Source: Theodoxus fluviatilis (taxonomy: Eukaryota > Mollusca > Gastropoda > Cycloneritida > Neritidae). From it: a DNA stretch of 64,000 nt. Positions 59,613 through 64,000 of the stretch are shown here, in pieces; positions within the stretch are counted from its first letter, which is position 1, and the number at the start of each line of letters is the position of its first letter. The translations under genes and the position numbers were made by a program. The stretch spans positions 116,093 through 180,092 of the forward strand of contig JAWQFJ010002797.1 in assembly GCA_034096865.1 (NCBI GenBank), written 5' to 3'. The notes beneath the pieces are model-generated. The model had not been told where the DNA came from, ran no database searches, and worked only from the letters and a program-made list of their open reading frames with translations.

Positions 59613-59836
59613 TTAATGAATTTTGTTGTAAAAGCACTCAAACCCTTTTCTAGACATTTCTGGAGGTAGTCTTGCTGTTTTGTCCAAAATCATGAATGAA
59701 TAAGGTTCTGCTGTGGCTGCATGATACACTTGAACAAACTCATCTGAAGTAAATCCAGTACTGTGGTCATGAGCTATACTCATCACATCCTTATTGTCCA
59801 GCCCATTAAACAACACAAAACACTTAGTGTTTCTTC
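59613..59836 (-). pseudogene. Polinton packaging ATPase, C-terminal fragment
   Basis: The C-terminal 75 or so residues match the FtsK/HerA-type genome-packaging ATPase of Polintons. NTKCFVLFNGLDNKDVMSIA is followed by TSDEFVQVYHAAT and SFMILDKTARLP, with a stop at 59613. The Walker A and B motifs lie upstream in such proteins and are absent: the gene is cut at about 59837, where LTR-like DNA begins. The homologous frame extends slightly beyond the first in-frame start codon, to the break. The enzyme would pump DNA into capsids. It is transcribed toward the unassigned protein at 58125-59485 and away from the fibre-like gene on the other side of the LTR-like block. Confidence 0.65.
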
Positions 59837-59837
59837 T

Positions 59838-61640
59838 TGTCGCGTGATGCCACGCTGCCCTAGAACTGGCCTAAGGCAAACGCGGCAGATTTTCAACAAA
59901 ACCTCTGCCACACTCTTGATGAACAAAACAAATAAAGAAAGTGGACACTGAAGGCGAGAATAAATAAACAAAATATTTAATAACAAACAAACACCCCCAA
60001 AATCCTCACAACAAATACCACCGTCACCTAAACACACTCGAGTGAAATACACCCAAGTAAAACGCACTCAAGCAAAAATAGCTTCAGAGGGATGGGGGAC
60101 TGCTCTCAACAGAGCGGAACCCCACTACAAGCATATGAAAGATAATGACAATTACAAAATGAATTACAACAACTAGCCTGTCGTGCTGGGTCACTCCCAC
60201 GGTAGCTCATTCCGCAGCACAGTGTCCTACTGGTTACTCACCAAGCAGAGTCCACACCCAAATCGTCCAGAAGTAACAAGTAATCCAAGAGTCACCCAAC
60301 CCTCCGGAAGGGTAATCAAATGCTCACCCTCTGTGAGCACCCCCCCGGTCAGGCGCACATCACAGCACCTATCTACAGCGTAGCGAGGTACGCCACACAG
60401 TCCATGCAGAAGCATCTGCGCACTCCGATGAGTAGGCCAAGATGACGCCCCCCACGCTATCCGCTCCGACACAGGCAGACGGACTGGGCGGGAAGACGGC
60501 GTCTACACATTGCCCCCCTGGAACGCTGGTAGCGGGACAGGATAAGGTGACGGCGTCCTCACGTCGTCCGCTCGAACATAGAACTCGAACGCAGGTAGAA
60601 AGACAGACGAGACGACGGCGTCCTCACGCCATCCCCTCAAATGCAGGCAAGCGCAGCAAGGGAAGGAATGGGCAAGATAGCGGAGTTTCCACGCCTTCCA
60701 CTCTCTCCACACTGTCCACTAGGGTGCAGGCAAGCGCAGAAAAGGAAGGAATGGGGCCTGTAGGCCAAAATCACAACTAATAATTTTGCCAAGTACCTCC
60801 AACCATTCAGTACAAAACACTAAACGGCAATACTTACAACGTCACTATCCATTCACACGAACGCAATCGAATAGAGAAAAAGGCAATTACTCTATAAGTC
60901 GGTTAAAGGACAGAACTGAACCCAAAAGTTACCGGCTTCAACCATTTGTAAGAACAACTCAACTCACTCTTACGAGATTTCCACAGAATTTGACAAAGTT
61001 CAAATATAACAGAATTTATGCTCACCTCACCAGGCCCATGAACATCCTGCAAATACACTCGCAGCATGACTTCTTGAAAGTCGTCTTGGTTAAGACCTTT
61101 CATCAAAGCCTACACCGTGAAGGGAATTCTCACGACTGTTCATTACTGGAACATCGGAGCCAAATCCAACAAGTCTCGTCTTGACAGTAAATGAGACTGA
61201 AATGAATAAACATCCTGCGAATATACTATTCGCAGCACGACTTCCTGCAAGTCGTCTTGGCTAAGACCCTTTGTCAAAGCCTACACCGTGAAGGGAATTC
61301 TCACGACTGTTCATCACTCGAACATCGGAGCCATACCCAACACGTATCGTCTCAACAGCAAAAGAGACTGGAATGAATACTAACCCACGCATCGCCTAGG
61401 CGAAAATACCGCGTACTCAGCAGTTAACTGAGGCATGCTGGTAAAAACACGTGTGGGGTGCTTTTGCACGGGCTCAAAAGCAGCCCACTGACCCGGGTCA
61501 ACACCCTTCGTGCCCGTTCCCATAACTACCCATTCAAAAATTCAAACTCGATCCGACCTAGGGCCGTAACTGTGTCAAACCAACCTCGACACATCGAATG
61601 TATTTTGGAACGTCATAGTAGGACTGGCACAGATACAAAC
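59838..61640 (-). mobile_element. LTR-like block related to the large-LTR family
   Basis: Begins TGTCGCGTG, the same nine bases as the 3.36-kb LTRs, and has an AATAAATAAACAAA segment in a similar place. It separates two Polinton genes. A possible terminus CCTCGACA lies at about 61591, but I find no matching 5-bp duplication, so the right border is uncertain. It contains a tandem pair of about 168 bp (from 61042 and 61210) and GACGGCGTC-bearing repeats at about 60495-60630. No coding region is recognised. Confidence 0.4.
61042..61380. repeat. tandem duplication, 168-bp offset
   Basis: Two direct copies start ACATCCTGC at 61042 and 61210 and share CCTACACCGTGAAGGGAATT and CGGAGCCA segments, with moderate divergence. 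Confidence 0.85.
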
Positions 61641-61644
61641 AATT

Positions 61645-63650
61645 ACAGTTTTTATTTTATCTGACCCCACAGGAGATAAACAAGCCGCAAATAAACAGTA
61701 TGTGGACGGGGTAATGTCTGCTCTTGCGCTTTCAGCAGAAAACACATTTTTTAAGGTTGATGGAATGAATAAGATGAAAGCATGTTTGGATTTAGATGGC
61801 AAACAACTTGTGAATTTAGCTGAACCAACTGGAGAAAGAGATGCAGCAACAAAGGCATACGTTGACTCAAAAACAGGCTTTGATGGTGACATGAAAGGAA
61901 AAAAGATTGTAAACATGGAACCCCTCACCGAAGACAAACAAGCTGCAAATAAACAGTATGTAGACTCAATGTTGTCTTCTTTTGCAGAGTCAGCAACAAC
62001 GACGTTTTTGACTGACATGCGAAGCAAAATTGAGTCTATGTACTCACCCGTTTCGGCCGTCCGGGCGTCCGGGCGTCCGGGCGTCCGGGCGTCCGGGCGT
62101 CCGAAAACTTTAACGTTGGATTTTTCTCAGAGACTATTAAGCCTATCAATACCAAATGTGGCATGATTGTGTATGATGACAAGGCCTCAAACAACATACA
62201 TAGTGACTTGACCTTGCTTCAAGGTCAAGGTCGCAGGGGCCATAAATATTGTCTAAAAAACAGCTATTTTTCACATTTTCTCAATTTTCTCTGAAGTGTT
62301 TGAGATTGGATATCTCACCTATATATGGTATATAGGGCAAATTAAGCCCTATCTGTTGATACCAGTTTGGTTGACCTTGCTTTAAGGTCAAGGTCACAGG
62401 AGCTCTTCAAAGTTGGATGGTATACATATTTTGAAGTGATCTTGACTCTGAACAATGGAAGATAACTGTTTCAAACTCAACAATTATGTGGGGCACATGT
62501 TATACTTTTATCATGAGACACATTTGGTCACATATCATTAAGGTCAATGTCACTTTGACCCTTATGAAATGTGACCAAAATGGAGTAGTGAACCACTAGA
62601 AGTGACCATATCTCATGGTAGAAAGTGCCCATAAGCACCATTGTGCTTCCTATGTCTTGAATTAACAGCTTTGTGTTGCATGACCTTGGATGACCTTGAC
62701 CTGGGTCAAGATCACATGTATTTTGGTAGGAAAATGTGTAAAGCAGTTCTTAATGTATTATGTCATTGCTATGTTTAGTTGTTTGACCTTGACCTTGAAG
62801 GTCACCTGAAGATCAAGGTCATGTAAAAGGCAAGGTCAAGCATGTGAGTCTTATGGGCTTTGCCCTTCTTGTTAAAGGTTGATACAAGAAATAAAATGAA
62901 AGGAAATTTGGATTTAGACGGTAAAAAACTCGTGAATGTAGCTGAGCCAACTGAACAAGCAGATGCAGCAACTAAGTCATATGTTGACTCAAAAACAGGC
63001 TGTGATGGTGAAATGAAAGGAAAAAAGATTGTAAACATGGATCCCCCCCACAGAAGACGATGATGCAGCTACCAAAAAATATGTAGACGAGGAAGGGCCC
63101 AAACCGCTATCAGTCATTGAGGGTGAATCAGAGCATACATTTATCAGAAAAGTCATTTTCAGAAACTCTGATGTGGTTGATAAAGGTAGAAAACCATTGA
63201 AGTAACTCCAAAGCTGAAAGTTGGTGATTATCTTGCCTCGAAGCTATTTCTTGAGTTCCCCTTAAGAGCAGAAATATTGAATAATCACGTCCATCTCTTT
63301 AGTCAGCCAGAAGGATACTTAAAACACAAAGGACATGTCATTTATAACACTCTTCTGACAAGAAAGGATGGATTTTCATCAGATGCAATGAAATACTATC
63401 TGTGTCTAAGGGGTAACATAGGGATAATTATACAAAATATAATCTTTGCACAAATTCCTTTTGATTATTTATTAGTTCAAGAGCTTAACTTTAAACAACA
63501 GTTTTACCCTGCCCTTGAACTCTACAACAGACTACACCCAGAAAACATCGTCACAATAGTATGGTTGGAAATTTTAGAACTTTTTAATTTGTCTAGCCAT
63601 ATCCCCCCCTTCACAAGCTCATCAACAAAAACTACCATAATTCAGATGGG
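61645..63650 (+). pseudogene. Polinton tail-fibre-like repeat protein
   Basis: A repeat-built protein whose units read like LDLDGKQLVNLAEPTGERDAATKAYVDS, a pattern familiar from phage tail-fibre and trimeric fibre proteins, and found as a putative fibre gene in some Polintons. About five PT-x-D-x-A-A-(T/N)-K-x-YVD motifs are visible between 61665 and 63100. DR860 (62010-62873) interrupts the frame in a T tract right after TTTFL. A frameshift near 63050 follows. The C-terminal part (about 63230-63640, with NNHVHLFSQPEGYLKHKGHV, then KYYLCLRGN) is a non-repetitive domain I cannot name. The gene is truncated at both sides, by the LTR-like block on the left and the LTR at 63654 on the right. The inferred role is attachment or a surface spike; there is no experimental basis here. 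Confidence 0.6.
62010..62873 (+). mobile_element. DR860 dispersed element, copy 5
   Basis: Starts GACTGACATGC (one change in the terminal motif) and ends GGGCTTTGCCCTTCTTGTT. It is inserted in a five-T run within the fibre-like gene, which resumes in frame immediately after it. The block of GTCCGG repeats near the 5' end is five units long here. Confidence 0.88.
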
Positions 63651-63653
63651 GAA

Positions 63654-64000
63654 TGTGACGAAAGCACCCTTTCTCACTCTGTTGCTGTTGTTGTTTAACC
63701 AGTGGGGTGGATTAGTGTGTATCTGCCAACCCTGTAAGGTATTGTGTGGTGGTCTGCCAACCTTGTAAGTGCAGTGGAATGCGCCCTGTTCATTCAGGAT
63801 TTGTGAGAGGCAAGTGGTAAAGGAATCCTGACCCTTGCCTGATGTAGGAACTAATCAGAAAAGCGTTTTATCTGAGATTAGTCACATCTTGATTGATGAT
63901 TTAAGTTTAGCCAATCAACATAGGTCCTTGGACGTTTGTCTGGTAATGGTGAATTGATTGATGATTGGTCATCAGTAATTAAAACCGATCATTGATTGGC
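63654..64000 (+). mobile_element. LTR of the 1.5-kb family, truncated by window end
   Basis: Begins TGTGACGAAAGCACCC and matches the minus-strand sequence of the solo LTR at 24181-25678 over the first 300 or so bases (CCACTCTGTTG, GATTTGTGAGAGGCAAGT, TAGCCAATCAACAT). The first five flanking bases are GGGAA. Whether it is a solo LTR or the 5' LTR of a full element cannot be told from this window. Confidence 0.8.

Overview
This is eukaryotic, repeat-dense genomic DNA. The mix of long microsatellites, Polinton/Maverick fragments, several LINE clades, pogo-like and other DNA transposons, and one fucolectin/F5-8C-like exon with splice-like borders suggests a lophotrochozoan, most likely a marine mollusc such as a gastropod. 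That is an inference from element content; no marker gene is present. Only one stretch (30036-30242) looks like host coding sequence. Nearly everything else is mobile or tandem-repetitive DNA, much of it nested, so many insertion borders can be read to the base by seeing how the interrupted reading frame resumes.

Layout. 1-6.8 kb: unassigned DNA, compound CT/ATC microsatellites, and a pogo/Tigger-like remnant whose ORF keeps only the DNA-binding half of the transposase. 6.8-12.6 kb (+): a decayed Polinton carrying, in order, DNA polymerase B, a probable major capsid protein, a small virion-type protein, an adenain-type protease core, a zinc-ribbon/phospholipase A2-like protein and an integrase. 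It is broken by a roughly 860-bp dispersed element (called here DR860), by an LTR-like/CT-repeat insertion and finally by an RTE-like LINE (12.6-15.8 kb, -). 16.2-18.5 kb: very long GA, GT, GAGT and 20-bp repeats. 20.2-29.3 kb (-): a Tx1/L1-like LINE carrying five younger insertions (a TAA-flanked MITE, DR860, a pogo-like element, a 1.5-kb solo LTR and a SINE). 30.0-30.2 kb: the host-like exon. 31.4-41.5 kb (+): an I-clade-like LINE with RNase H, split by a 4.2-kb transposon with 880-bp terminal inverted repeats and an unusual CXC-type protein. 41.8-57.0 kb: a 27-bp satellite split by a 9.6-kb LTR retrotransposon with 3.36-kb LTRs. 57-57.4 kb: a Helitron-like element. 58.1-63.6 kb: a second Polinton piece (packaging ATPase, an unassigned protein, a tail-fibre-like repeat protein), again hit by DR860 twice. 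The window ends inside a second copy of the 1.5-kb LTR family.

DR860 occurs five times. It has a hairpin at each end, a subterminal inverted repeat, T-tract insertion sites without a clear target duplication, and about twenty AGGTCA nuclear-receptor half-sites per copy. This architecture resembles non-autonomous Helentron (HINE/DINE-like) elements. The SINE shares its 3' tail with the I-like LINE, consistent with borrowed retrotransposition. No tRNA, rRNA or CRISPR was seen. The very long ORFs over the 27-bp satellite and the CT/GA arrays are by-products of repeat periodicity, not genes.
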